Below are positions 53,522-61,700 of a stretch of DNA of 61,700 bases, piece by piece. The notes beneath the pieces are model-generated. The model saw nothing but the letters and a program-made list of their open reading frames with translations, searched no databases and had not been told where the DNA came from. The stretch lies in the NCBI GenBank assembly GCA_016191785.1, contig JACPVJ010000160.1:1-61700 (forward strand), in the 5' to 3' direction. The DNA comes from Myxococcales bacterium (GTDB lineage: Bacteria > Myxococcota_A > Polyangia > Polyangiales > Polyangiaceae). Made by a program: the position numbers and the translations under genes. How positions within the stretch are numbered: position 1 is the stretch's first letter; each line of letters opens with the position of its first letter.

Positions 53522-53570
53522 TCAGGGCCGGCACACGCCGAGCCAGCTGGGGCTCGAGTAGGCCTTGCAG
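53522..53570 (+). repeat. Repeat E2, parent copy
   Basis: The 3' terminal 49 bases of the lipoprotein gene, encoding KAYSSPSWLGVCRP and the stop on the minus strand. One mismatch (a Tyr codon becoming Asp) separates it from the displaced copy 1.1 kb away. Confidence 0.9.
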
Positions 53571-54493
53571 GTCTGGCCCGAGGGGCAGCCGCCGTTGCCG
53601 GGGGTGCCGCCCACGGCGCCCGCGTCGGGTGCGCCAGTGGCGCTGGCCTTGCACAGCCAGCGGCACACGCCGCTGCCGCCGGCGAAGTCGCACTGCTGCG
53701 AGTCCTGGCAGTCGTTCAAGAACTGGCACGCCATGCCCAAGGTCGAGCCGGCGTCGATGGTGTAGTTGGGCCAGCTGCACTTGAGCTTGCCGCTGGCAGC
53801 CACGTGGCAATCCGACTCGGGCCCGGGCGGGCAGTCCTTGGCCCAGGGCGTGCACGAGGCCGAGAAGGTGCAGACCTGCATGAACGACGTGCCGTAGCTG
53901 ATCTTCATGTCGCACGAGCCGGCGCTGCCGCACTGCGCGTCGCTGCAGCAGGGGTGCGTGCACTTGCCCAGCGCGCAGCTCAGCTTCGGCTCGCACTCTT
54001 TGTGGGCGGCGCACGCCTCGCCCAGCTTCTTGGTGCCGGTGCTGAGCACGATGCAGGCCGTGGTGTAGCCGCCGGCGTCCATCTGCTCGATGCGGCAGGT
54101 CTGACCCGCGGGGCAGTTCTGCTGGACCAGATCGCAGGCGCCGGTGACGTTGGTCGCGGTGCCCGGCGCGCAGGTGCCGGCGTCACCCGCCGAGCCGCCC
54201 GAGCCGCCCGAGCCGCCGCCCCCGCCGCCAGTGTTGCCACCTCCGCCGCTCGAGGTGCCCGCCCCGCCGCCGCTGCCGGCGTTGCCGCCGCCGCCGCTGC
54301 CGGCGCTTGCGTCGTCGCCGGCGTCCCCGCACTGGCACGCGCCGTAGCCGCTGCCATCGCTCAGGCACTTCTGAACGCCCTTACCGCTCATGCAAGCGCA
54401 CTCCACCTGCCGGCCGGGCTCGCACGCCTTCGACTCGTCGTCGGAAGACGAACACCCCAGTGCCAGCGCCGCGAGCAAGAACGCGAGTCGCAT
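53522..54493 (-). CDS. Cys-rich linker lipoprotein
   Basis: A 323-residue lipoprotein: lipobox ALALGC (Cys14), Cys-rich leader (CEPGRQVECACMSGKG), Gly/Ser linker (about 60-105), then about 20 cysteines in repeated short knots (CPAGQTCRIEQ, CAAHKECEPKLSCALGKC, CPSGQTCKAY). The fold is of the EGF-like or similar disulfide type common in myxobacterial lipoproteins; the function is unknown. Its final 49 bases are duplicated at 52401-52449. It stops one base after the convergent MDR gene. Confidence 0.78.
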   Translation of the reverse strand: MRLAFLLAALALGCSSSDDESKACEPGRQVECACMSGKGVQKCLSDGSGYGACQCGDAGDDASAGSGGGGNAGSGGGAGTSSGGGGNTGGGGGGSGGSGGSAGDAGTCAPGTATNVTGACDLVQQNCPAGQTCRIEQMDAGGYTTACIVLSTGTKKLGEACAAHKECEPKLSCALGKCTHPCCSDAQCGSAGSCDMKISYGTSFMQVCTFSASCTPWAKDCPPGPESDCHVAASGKLKCSWPNYTIDAGSTLGMACQFLNDCQDSQQCDFAGGSGVCRWLCKASATGAPDAGAVGGTPGNGGCPSGQTCKAYSSPSWLGVCRP

Positions 54494-54500
54494 ACCGGGG

Positions 54501-54506
54501 AGGATA
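54501..54506 (-). promoter_or_regulatory. TATCCT -10 element, probable leaderless start
   Basis: On the minus strand TATCCT is followed by seven bases and the ATG at 54493, with no ribosome binding site. It sits one base beyond the stop of the ArsR gene. Confidence 0.45.
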
Positions 54507-54507
54507 G

Positions 54508-54852
54508 CTACTTCAGGCTCGCGATGCGAGCCTCGGCGTCCTTGCGCAGCTTTCCGCAGACCAGATCGCAGAGCTCGAAGATCATCGGCTCGGTGATCGA
54601 GTAGCGCACGTTCGCGCCGTCGCGCTCGCGCCCCACCAGCCCGGCCTGGCTCAAGATGCCGAGTTGCTTCGACACGTTGGCCTGCTTCATCTCGAGGGCC
54701 GTCACGATCTCGGACACGCTGAGCGAGCCCTCGCCGAGCAGCTGGAGGATCTGGAGGCGGGTCGGCTCGCTGAGCACCGAGAACACCCCCGCCACGCTGC
54801 TCAGAATCGGCCCCTCGAGGCGGCGAATGCGGGCGCGACGCGACATTGACAT
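54508..54852 (-). CDS. ArsR/SmtB-family repressor
   Basis: A 114-residue winged-helix repressor. VFSVLSEPTRLQILQLLGEG and LSVSEIVTALEMKQANVSKQ (recognition helix), with VRYSITEP as the wing, are classical. It lacks the ELCVCDL metal site of ArsR proper but has a Cys-x3-Cys pair in the last helix (FELCDLVCGKL) that could sense metal or thiol stress. It is divergent from the RND efflux operon, with a palindrome between them, so it probably represses both. ATG 54852 or 54846 could start it. Confidence 0.85.
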   Translation of the reverse strand: MSMSRRARIRRLEGPILSSVAGVFSVLSEPTRLQILQLLGEGSLSVSEIVTALEMKQANVSKQLGILSQAGLVGRERDGANVRYSITEPMIFELCDLVCGKLRKDAEARIASLK

Positions 54853-54872
54853 ATTGCTATATGGTGATATGT
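54849..54872. promoter_or_regulatory. ArsR operator candidate
   Basis: The inverted repeat ACATAT (12-base spacer) ATATGT stands out as an AT-rich patch. It overlaps the ArsR start codon and lies 45 bases upstream of the RND adaptor gene. Size and position suit an ArsR dimer controlling both directions. Confidence 0.6.
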
Positions 54873-54916
54873 TCCAGCTCTCGCAAGGGTATCGCCCCAG
54901 AAAGAGCCCCGCAACC

Positions 54917-55930
54917 ATGACCCGTCTCGCGTTTCTCGCGGCGCTGCCGCTGTTCGCGGCCTGCCACCGGGAGCCCCCGCCCCCGGCCCAGAGCACCCTC
55001 GCCAAGACCCCGGTCTCCGTCGCCGCCGCGCGCCGCGCGGACTCGAGCGTGGTGCAAGAGGTCGTCGGGACCGTGCGCCCCAAGGTCAGCTCGAGCATCG
55101 CGCCGAACGTGATGGGCACGGTGAAGAAGATCGAGGTGACGCTGGGCAGCCGAGTGCGCGCCGGTGACGTCTTGGTTCGACTGCGCGCGGGTGAGATCGA
55201 CGCCAAGGCGCGCCAGACGGCTGCGGTGCTCGATCAAGCCAAGATCGAGCTCGCGCGCGCCAAGAGCCTGGAGCAGCGCGGGGTGATCTCGAAGTCCGAG
55301 CTGGACGCCACGACCTCGCGCTTCCGGGTAGCCGACGCGTCGCACGGCGAAGCGCGAGTGATGCAGGGCTACACCGCGATCCGCGCGCCGTTCGCGGGCG
55401 TGGTGACCGCCAAGCTGGTCGAGGCCGGAGATCAGGCGCTGCCCGGGCGCCCGCTGCTCATCCTCGAGGATCCGACGGCGCTGCGACTCGAAGCGTCGGT
55501 GCCCGAGGTGATGGCCGCGGGGCTCGCGATCGGGCACAAGCTCTCGATCCGGCTCGACGGGTCAGGGGGCGATCTCGAGGGCAGCGTGGCAGAGATCAGC
55601 CCGAGCGCCGAGGCCAGCTCGCGCACGGTGCTGGTCAAGCTCGATCTGCCCCAGTCGCCAGGCCTGCGCGCCGGGATGTTCGGTCGCGTGAGGCTCACCA
55701 CCGGCGAGCGCCGCGCCCTCGAGGTCCCGGCGGCGGCGCTGGTCCAGCGCGGTCAGCTCGAGATGGTGTTCGTCGCCCAGGCCGACAAGGCCGCGCTGCG
55801 ACTGGTCCGGAGCGGCCGCACGCGGGGCGGCTCGGTCGAGATCTCGAGCGGGCTCGACGAGGCAGAGCGCGTGGTGGTCAGCCACCCGAGCCAGCTCAGC
55901 GATGGGCAACCCATCGAGGTCCGGCCGTGA
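54917..55930 (+). CDS. RND efflux membrane-fusion (adaptor) lipoprotein
   Basis: A 337-residue periplasmic adaptor of a tripartite pump, lipid-anchored (LPLFAACHR, Cys16). It has the HlyD/AcrA layout: beta-barrel and lipoyl halves (GTVKKIEVTLGSRVRAGDVL and IRAPFAGVVTAKLVEAGDQA) around a short helical hairpin (about 95-140, DAKARQTAAVLDQAKIELAR). It overlaps the pump gene by four bases (GTGA). No outer-membrane channel gene lies within the window downstream, so the complex must borrow one. Confidence 0.9.
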   Translation: MTRLAFLAALPLFAACHREPPPPAQSTLAKTPVSVAAARRADSSVVQEVVGTVRPKVSSSIAPNVMGTVKKIEVTLGSRVRAGDVLVRLRAGEIDAKARQTAAVLDQAKIELARAKSLEQRGVISKSELDATTSRFRVADASHGEARVMQGYTAIRAPFAGVVTAKLVEAGDQALPGRPLLILEDPTALRLEASVPEVMAAGLAIGHKLSIRLDGSGGDLEGSVAEISPSAEASSRTVLVKLDLPQSPGLRAGMFGRVRLTTGERRALEVPAAALVQRGQLEMVFVAQADKAALRLVRSGRTRGGSVEISSGLDEAERVVVSHPSQLSDGQPIEVRP

Positions 55931-58900
55931 GCGCCTCAGGGCTCGGACCGGCGGGCGCCATCGCGCGGGCCTTCGTGCACTCGAAGCTGACGCCGCTCTT
56001 CATCGTGGCGTCGGTGCTCTTGGGCCTGTTCGCCACGCTGTTCTTGCCGCGGGAAGAGGAGCCGCAGATCAAGGTGCCGATGGTCGACGTGATGGTCGCC
56101 ATGCCCGGCGCCAGCGCGCGAGAGGTCGAGAGCCGCGTGTCGGCTCCTATCGAGCGCTTGCTGTGGGAGATCCCAGGGGTCGAGTACGTCTACACCACCA
56201 GCCAGCCCGGCCGCTCGCTGGCGGTGGTGCGCTTCCGCGTCGGTGAAGACGTCGAGCGCTCGGTGGTGAAGCTGGACGCCAAGCTGGCCGCCAATCAAGA
56301 CCGCATCCCGAGCGGAGTCTCCCAGCCCTTGGTCAAGGTGCGCTCCATCGACGACGTTCCCATCCTGGCGCTCACCTTCCACTCGGGGAACCACGATCAC
56401 CTGACCCTGCGCCGCGTGGCAGCCCAGGTCGCGTCCGAGATCAAGCGCATCCCCGAGGTCAGCGAGACCCAGCTGATCGGCGGAGTGCGCCGCCAGGTCC
56501 GCGCCTCCCTCGACCCCGCCTTGCTCGCGTCCCGCGGGCTCGGGCTATCCCAGGTGGCCGGCGCGCTGAAGAGCGCCAACGAGCAGAGCTTCGCGGGCTC
56601 GCTCACCACCGACGATCACAGCGTGGTGGTGCAGACCGGCGGCTTCTTCGCCAGCGCCGACGACGTGGGCGCGGTGGTGGTCGGGGTGCACCAGGGCGCG
56701 CCGGTCTACGTCCGCGACGTGGCCAAGGTCTCCGACGCCAGCGAAGAGCCGTCGCAGTACGTGCTGTTCGGCAGCGGTGCCACCCGCTCGAGCGATGCCG
56801 ACGAGCGCCCGGCCGTCACCCTCTCGGTCGCGAAGCGCCCCGGGACCAACGCCATCGACGTGGCCCAGGGCGTGCTCGCTCAACTCGACGACGTGAAAGG
56901 CACGCTCATCCCGGGCGACGTCGAGGTGACCCTCACGCGCCACTACGGCGAGACGGCCGCCGAGAAGTCCAACGAGCTCTTGTTCCACATGGCCGTGGCC
57001 GTGATCAGCGTGTCGCTCTTGATCCTCTTCATGCTGGGCTTCCGCGAGTCGCTGGTGGTGGCGGTGGCCATCCCCTCGACCTTGGCGCTCACGCTCTTGG
57101 TCTTCCACCTGACCGGCTACACCCTCAATCGCATCACGCTGTTCGCGCTGATCTTCTCCATCGGCATCCTGGTCGACGACGCGATCGTGGTGGTCGAGAA
57201 CATCGTTCGCCATCGCGACCTACCCGAGAACGCGGAGCGCCCCCTGGGCGACGTGGCCATCGCCGCGGTGGCCGAGGTCGGCAACCCGACCATCTTGGCG
57301 ACCCTGGCGGTGATCGCGGCCATCGTTCCGATGGGGTTCGTCGGCGGCATGATGGGCCCTTACATGCGACCGATCCCGGTGGGCGCGACCGCCGCGATGG
57401 TCTTCTCGCTGGTGGTGGCCTTCATGGTCACGCCCTGGGCGGCGACGCGCCTCTTGGCCCGCGGGAAGAAGCACGCGGCGCACGCTCACGGCGACGATCG
57501 CCTGACGCGGGCGTACCGCTGGCTGATGTCGCGCTTCGTCGGCCGCACGCCCTGGCGGTGGGGCTTCTTGACGGTGGTGGCCGCGATGCTGGTCGGCGCC
57601 ATGGCCTTCGTGCCGGCGGGCCTGGTGCGGGTGAAGATGCTGCCCTTCGACAACAAGAGCGAGCTCCAGGTAGTGCTCAACATGCCCGAGGGCAGCTCGC
57701 TCGAGCGCACCACGCGCGTCGCCCGCGAAATCGCCGGCGCGGTGCGCACCGAGCCCGAGGTGATCGACTACCAGGTCTATTCGGGCACCGCGGCGCCCTT
57801 CAACTTCAACGGCCTGGTTCGGCACTATTACCTGCGGGCGGGGGCGAGCGTCGCCGACGTGCAGGTGAACCTCTTGCCGAAGCACGAGCGCAAGGCGCAG
57901 AGCCACGAGATCGCCAAGCGCATCAGGCCCCGGGTCGCCGAGATCGCCGCGCGCTACGGCGCCCGGGTGTCGATCGCCGAGGTGCCGCCGGGCCCGCCGG
58001 TGCTGCAGACCCTGGTCGCAGAGGTGTACGGCCCCGACGTGGACGCTCGCCGGCGGCTGGCGGAAGAGGTGCGCAGCCTGTTCAAGCGCACGCCCGGCGT
58101 GGTGGACGTCGACTGGTACGCCGAGGAGGCGCACGAGAAGCATCGCCTGGTGATCGACAAAGAGAAGGCGGCGCTGCACGGCATCGGAACCGACGAGATC
58201 GGCGCGGCGATCCGGGTCGCGGTGGGCGGCGACACGCTGGGCTTGGTCCACATGCCCGGCGAGCAAGAGGACGTCTCGGTGATGCTGGACCTGCCGCGCG
58301 GCGAGCGCCCCGACACCGACAGCCTACTCGGGCTGAGCATGCCCGCTCGGGGCGGCGGCCTGGTGCCGCTGCGCGAGCTGGTTCGGATCGAGCGCACGCC
58401 AGAAGACCAGAGCATCTACCACAAGAACCTGGTGCCGGTGGTGTACGTGACCGGCGACGTGGCCGGGGGCGCCGAGAGCTCGGCATACGCCGTCTTGGCC
58501 ATGAACGGCGAGCTCGCGAAGCTGGACGCGACCCGGTTCGGGGGCAGCACCAGCAAGCTCGCGATTTACGATCTGGCCCAGCCCGCGAACGACGACAAAC
58601 CCGCGATCAAGTGGGACGGCGAGTGGCACGTGACGCTCGAGGTGTTCCGCGACCTGGGGGTGGCGTTCGGCGCGGTGCTGATCTTGATCTACGCGCTCTT
58701 GGTCGGCTGGTTCCGCTCGTTCTCGACCCCGCTGGTGGTGATGGCAGCCATCCCGTTCTCGTTGATCGGCATCTTGCCCGCCCACGCGGCGATGGGCGCG
58801 TTCTTCACCGCCACCAGCATGATCGGCTTCATGGCAGGCGCCGGCATCGTGGTCCGCAACTCGATCATCTTGGTCGACTTCGCCGAGGCCCGCATCGCCG

Positions 58901-59178
58901 AGGGCATGTCGGTCGAGGCCGCGGTGGTCGAGGCGGGCGCGGTGCGCTTCCGCCCGATGCTGCTCACCGCGCTGGCCGTGGTGCTGGGCGCGGCGGTGAT
59001 CTTGTTCGATCCGATCTTCCAGGGCCTGGCCATCGCGCTGATGGCCGGCGAGATCGCGTCACTGTTCGTCAGCCGCGCAGCCGTGCCCGTGCTCTACGCC
59101 ATGGCGGCGCGCCGCCGGGGCGCCCCGCGCGAATCGCCGGTCGCGACCGGCACCGAGCTGCCGAGCCCGGCGGAGTGA
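55927..59178 (+). CDS. RND-family inner-membrane efflux pump
   Basis: A 1083-residue AcrB-type proton-driven transporter. It has the usual two halves, each with a membrane helix then a large periplasmic loop: N-terminal helix LTPLFIVASVLLGLFATLFL, TM4 GILVDDAIVVVENIVRH with the two adjacent aspartates of the proton relay, and TM10 GAGIVVRNSIILVDFAEARI. Length is typical. The start is GTG at 55927 within the adaptor stop. The substrate cannot be read from the sequence; HAE-type drug or solvent export is more likely than metal export because heavy-metal signatures are not seen. Confidence 0.92.
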   Translation: MSASGLGPAGAIARAFVHSKLTPLFIVASVLLGLFATLFLPREEEPQIKVPMVDVMVAMPGASAREVESRVSAPIERLLWEIPGVEYVYTTSQPGRSLAVVRFRVGEDVERSVVKLDAKLAANQDRIPSGVSQPLVKVRSIDDVPILALTFHSGNHDHLTLRRVAAQVASEIKRIPEVSETQLIGGVRRQVRASLDPALLASRGLGLSQVAGALKSANEQSFAGSLTTDDHSVVVQTGGFFASADDVGAVVVGVHQGAPVYVRDVAKVSDASEEPSQYVLFGSGATRSSDADERPAVTLSVAKRPGTNAIDVAQGVLAQLDDVKGTLIPGDVEVTLTRHYGETAAEKSNELLFHMAVAVISVSLLILFMLGFRESLVVAVAIPSTLALTLLVFHLTGYTLNRITLFALIFSIGILVDDAIVVVENIVRHRDLPENAERPLGDVAIAAVAEVGNPTILATLAVIAAIVPMGFVGGMMGPYMRPIPVGATAAMVFSLVVAFMVTPWAATRLLARGKKHAAHAHGDDRLTRAYRWLMSRFVGRTPWRWGFLTVVAAMLVGAMAFVPAGLVRVKMLPFDNKSELQVVLNMPEGSSLERTTRVAREIAGAVRTEPEVIDYQVYSGTAAPFNFNGLVRHYYLRAGASVADVQVNLLPKHERKAQSHEIAKRIRPRVAEIAARYGARVSIAEVPPGPPVLQTLVAEVYGPDVDARRRLAEEVRSLFKRTPGVVDVDWYAEEAHEKHRLVIDKEKAALHGIGTDEIGAAIRVAVGGDTLGLVHMPGEQEDVSVMLDLPRGERPDTDSLLGLSMPARGGGLVPLRELVRIERTPEDQSIYHKNLVPVVYVTGDVAGGAESSAYAVLAMNGELAKLDATRFGGSTSKLAIYDLAQPANDDKPAIKWDGEWHVTLEVFRDLGVAFGAVLILIYALLVGWFRSFSTPLVVMAAIPFSLIGILPAHAAMGAFFTATSMIGFMAGAGIVVRNSIILVDFAEARIAEGMSVEAAVVEAGAVRFRPMLLTALAVVLGAAVILFDPIFQGLAIALMAGEIASLFVSRAAVPVLYAMAARRRGAPRESPVATGTELPSPAE

Positions 59179-59327
59179 GGTCCGAACCGCGAAGGTGAGC
59201 CCGAAGAACGGGGGCCGGTCGGAGACGCCGCTGTCCATCCGCCGGAGTGTAGAGGACGCCTGGCTCGATTTCCTCCGGCACGAAATTTTCGATGCTCCCG
59301 CGCGCCATCCATGCGAGCACCGGGGCC

Positions 59328-60257
59328 ATGGCGAACGAGAAGTATCGGTTGGTCACGCGCAGCGACTTCGACGGCTTGGTGTGTGCAGTGCTCTTGAAAG
59401 AGCTCGACATGATCGACGAAATCCTGTTCGTGCACCCGAAGGACATGCAAGACGGCAAGGTCGCCATCACCGGTCGCGACATCTCGACCAACCTGCCGTA
59501 CGTCCCGGGCGTGCACCTGGCGTTCGACCATCACCACAGCGAGAAGCTGCGGGTCGGCGAGCACGCGAACCACTTTTGCAGCGCCGACGCCCCGTCGGCC
59601 GCCCGCGTCGTCTACGATCACTTCGGCGGAAAAGAGCGGTTCCCCAGCGTCGGCGACGACCTGATGGCCGCGGTCGATCAGGGCGACTCGGCCGCCTACT
59701 CCGAAGACGAGATCCTGAACCCCAAGGGCTGGGCGTTGCTCAACTTCTTGATGGACGCGCGCACCGGGCTCGGGCGCTTCCGCAACTTTCGCATCTCGAA
59801 CTACGACCTGATGATGCAGCTGATCGACGCCTGTCGAAAGCACAGCATCGAAGAGATCCTCGAGCTGCCGGACGTGAAGGAGCGCGTGGACCTCTACTTC
59901 GAGCACCACGAGAAGTTCAAGAAGCAGCTCCAGCGCTGCTCCAACGTGCATCAGAATCTGGTCGTCGTCGACTTGCTGGAAGAAGAGACCATCTGGCCGG
60001 GAAACCGCTTCATGGTCTATGCGCTCTTTCCCCAGTGCAACATCTCGATCCACGTGCTGTGGGGCAAGCAGAGCCAGAACACGGTGTTCGCGGTGGGAAA
60101 GTCGATCATCAAACGCGACTCGCGGACCGACATCGGAGAGCTGATGCTCACCTTCGGCGGCGGTGGGCACGTCGCGGCTGGCACCTGCCAGGTGGACAAC
60201 GACAAGGCAGACGCCACGCTGTCGGAGTTGATCGAGATCATCAACGAAGACGGCTGA
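59328..60257 (+). CDS. DHH/DHHA1-family phosphoesterase
   Basis: A 309-residue cytosolic enzyme of the DHH superfamily (exopolyphosphatase, nanoRNase or pApA phosphatase type). All four signature motifs are visible: SDFDGLVCAVLL, a middle Asp (AAVDQGDSA), FDHHHSEK (the DHH motif) and the C-terminal TFGGGGHVAAGTC (GGGH of DHHA1). The exact substrate is undetermined. ATG 59328 starts the conserved strand; an earlier in-frame ATG at 59292 adds 12 residues without support. The 149-base gap before it shows nothing. Confidence 0.85.
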   Translation: MANEKYRLVTRSDFDGLVCAVLLKELDMIDEILFVHPKDMQDGKVAITGRDISTNLPYVPGVHLAFDHHHSEKLRVGEHANHFCSADAPSAARVVYDHFGGKERFPSVGDDLMAAVDQGDSAAYSEDEILNPKGWALLNFLMDARTGLGRFRNFRISNYDLMMQLIDACRKHSIEEILELPDVKERVDLYFEHHEKFKKQLQRCSNVHQNLVVVDLLEEETIWPGNRFMVYALFPQCNISIHVLWGKQSQNTVFAVGKSIIKRDSRTDIGELMLTFGGGGHVAAGTCQVDNDKADATLSELIEIINEDG

Positions 60258-60367
60258 CCCCCGGCGGGCTTCACGCTCGGTGAAATGTCCACCGCTTCGA
60301 GGCCCGCTGGCCCCGTGACCTCCGGCCGGGCTTGGCGCACGAGCGCATCCGGTCCAAACTGGCGTCC

Positions 60368-61498
60368 GTGCTGTCGCGCTTTTCTACCTTCGGTCTGCTG
60401 CTCGGCGTGCTCGCCAGCTGCAGCTCTTCGTCGACCAACCCCGCTAGCGCCGCCTGCGAGCCGGGCGAGCTGAAGCAGTGCTCGTGCCCAGACGGCGGCA
60501 CCGGCACGGCGCCCTGCCAGTCGGGGCAGTTCGGCGCTTGCAGCTGCGGCGACGCGGGCGTCGGCGGAGGCGCGGGGGCGGCAGGCACCGGCGGGCTCGG
60601 CGGCGCCGCGGGCGTGGGCGGCAGCGGCGGCTCGGGTGGCCAGAAAGAGCCGCCGAGCTGCAAAGGCTTGAGTCCGTGTCCGACCGGGGACAGCTGCTGC
60701 AAGAGCCCGCTGCTCCCCGCGGGCAGCTTCTCACGGGACGCACTGCTCGAGGCGAAGTACAAGGCGAAGGTGAGCGCGTTTCGCCTCGACGCGTTCGAGG
60801 TCACCGTCGGCCGCTTCAGGAACTTCGTGAGCGCGGTGGTCGCGGGCTGGAAGCCACAGGCGGGCTCGGGCAAGCACCAACCCACGGCATTGAAAGATGA
60901 GCCCGGTTGGCAAGCAGAGCTTTACATCGACCTCTGGCCGTCGCTCGACGGGTGGAACACGAACGTGCCCAAGTGTCAGGGCGGCAGCGCCTCGTGGTCG
61001 CCCGCGGCGGGGACGAACGACAATCTGCCCATGAACTGCGTGAGCTTTCCTCAGGCGTACGCGTTCTGCATCTGGGACGGCGGGTACCTGCCCACCGAGG
61101 CCGAGCTCAGCTACGCGTGGGTCGGCGCCGACGCGCCGCGGCCTTTCCCGTGGGGCGGAGCGCCCGTGACCACGAAGCTTGCTACGGTGGGTTTCCCGGC
61201 GCAGGGGCTCCCGCCACCGGTCGCGTCCACTCCAAGCGGGGCGAGCCCGGCCGGCCACTTCGATCTTCTCGGCAGCCTGTTCGAGTACGCGCTCGACCAC
61301 TTCAACGGCGCGGGCGAGTATCCGGTGTCGCCCTGCGATGACAACTGCGTGCGCCTCTCGAGCAATCCCAAGGCGGACCGCGCGATTCGGGGCGGCGGTT
61401 GGGTGAACCTCGCCAGCGAAATCCATGCCGGCTCTCGGCTTCCGTGGTTCGTCGGCGGGCACAACACGGGCTTCCGCTGCGCACGCCCGCCGAGCTGA
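60368..61498 (+). CDS. FGE/SUMF1-domain linker lipoprotein
   Basis: A 376-residue lipoprotein from GTG 60368 (signal STFGLLLGVLASC; a TTG at 60332 gives a longer polar leader). A Cys-rich segment and Gly linker (about 30-95) precede a formylglycine-generating-enzyme-like domain (about 120-376): FRLDAFEVTVGRFRNFV, NCVSFPQAYAFCIWDGGYLP, TEAELSYAWVG, IRGGGWVN and NTGFRCARPPS. Most bacterial members of this fold bind or modify other proteins without being sulfatase activators; the paired active-site cysteines of true FGE are not clear here. Confidence 0.82.
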   Translation: MLSRFSTFGLLLGVLASCSSSSTNPASAACEPGELKQCSCPDGGTGTAPCQSGQFGACSCGDAGVGGGAGAAGTGGLGGAAGVGGSGGSGGQKEPPSCKGLSPCPTGDSCCKSPLLPAGSFSRDALLEAKYKAKVSAFRLDAFEVTVGRFRNFVSAVVAGWKPQAGSGKHQPTALKDEPGWQAELYIDLWPSLDGWNTNVPKCQGGSASWSPAAGTNDNLPMNCVSFPQAYAFCIWDGGYLPTEAELSYAWVGADAPRPFPWGGAPVTTKLATVGFPAQGLPPPVASTPSGASPAGHFDLLGSLFEYALDHFNGAGEYPVSPCDDNCVRLSSNPKADRAIRGGGWVNLASEIHAGSRLPWFVGGHNTGFRCARPPS

Positions 61499-61567
61499 TC
61501 GACCAGTGCCCGCTGTAGGCGAAGGTGGGCTCAAGCTCCGCGCGCCACGGCCGTTCGTCAGCTTGCC

Positions 61568-61700
61568 ATGCGCATGCTGCTTCACGGGGTCGCGAGTCTC
61601 GGTCTGAGTGGATTGCTCTTCGTCGCCTGCGGCGGCGAGGACGCGGCGCCCGGCGGCGCCTCGACGGGCGGCGGCGGCGCGGCCAGCGGCGGCAGCGCCG
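61568..61700 (+). CDS. Linker lipoprotein, 5' end only
   Basis: An ATG at 61568 opens MRMLLHGVASLGLSGLLFVACGG, a lipoprotein signal (Cys21), followed by an acidic pair and the start of a Gly/Ser/Ala linker (GGASTGGGGAASGGSA) that runs off the window. The function depends on the missing domain. It lies 69 bases after the FGE-domain gene on the same strand. Confidence 0.6.
   Translation, partial: MRMLLHGVASLGLSGLLFVACGGEDAAPGGASTGGGGAASGGSA

Noticed and set aside
60368..61498. Sulfatase-activating formylglycine-generating enzyme
   Set aside because: It is a surface lipoprotein, no sulfatase is nearby, and the paired active-site cysteines are not evident. A non-catalytic SUMF1-fold protein is more likely.

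Overview
The window comes from a very GC-rich (about 70% by eye), predatory or social-type Deltaproteobacterium, most likely a myxobacterium of the Polyangiales/Sorangiineae kind. Three things point there: many lipoproteins in which a cysteine anchor is followed by a long Gly/Ser/Ala/Thr-rich linker; four proteins ending in a MYXO-CTERM tail (Gly-Cys, hydrophobic helix, Arg-rich end) with arrays of thrombospondin type 3 (TSP3) calcium-binding repeats; and a high density of eukaryotic-type Ser/Thr kinases, sigma54 activators and a class III cyclase. No rRNA, tRNA, CRISPR array, transposase or integrase was seen.

Layout. 1-5.9 kb: a peptidoglycan-remodelling group, with an M15-type peptidase (cut by the window edge), a SpoIID/LytB-like protein and an NlpC/P60-like protein, all carrying TSP3 repeats, plus a membrane-anchored beta-propeller protein and a Cys-rich lipoprotein. 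6-19.6 kb: a Ser/Thr kinase operon, a Kelch lipoprotein, a PEGA/TPR-like protein, further linker lipoproteins, a RHH/PIN toxin-antitoxin (TA) pair and a large c-type-cytochrome-like lipoprotein. 19.7-29.7 kb: an amidohydrolase, then a tightly overlapping four-gene envelope-signalling operon (OmpA-TSP3 protein, adenylate cyclase, FecR/LysM-like protein, kinase with a receiver-like tail) divergent from an FHA-sigma54 activator. 29.8-37.7 kb: a second OmpA-TSP3 gene with a 1028-residue DUF11-TSP3 surface protein, then a MYXO-CTERM protein, a desaturase-methyltransferase fusion and phosphatidylserine decarboxylase. 37.8-45.8 kb: a RHH/PIN pair, an LtaS-like membrane phosphotransferase, a 1428-residue kinase/P-loop/TPR/sigma54 fusion and a propeller lipoprotein.

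45.7-53.6 kb is a mosaic accessory region and the most unusual part. The 3' end of the propeller lipoprotein gene recurs twice downstream (49.25 and 50.32 kb). Between the copies lie a visibly lower-GC island (a frameshifted M64-like metallopeptidase operon and a BrnT-like remnant with its antitoxin) and a MNT/HEPN pair. A second lipoprotein gene's 3' end (53.5 kb) is likewise duplicated at 52.4 kb around an MDR oxidoreductase, next to another RHH/PIN pair.

54.5-61.7 kb: an ArsR repressor divergent from an RND efflux operon, a DHH phosphoesterase, an FGE/SUMF1-domain lipoprotein and the start of another lipoprotein.

Genes inside operons usually overlap by 1-8 bases (ATGA, GTGA, TTGA). Several first genes lack a ribosome binding site and instead have a TATA-like hexamer 6-8 bases before the start codon, suggesting leaderless transcripts.
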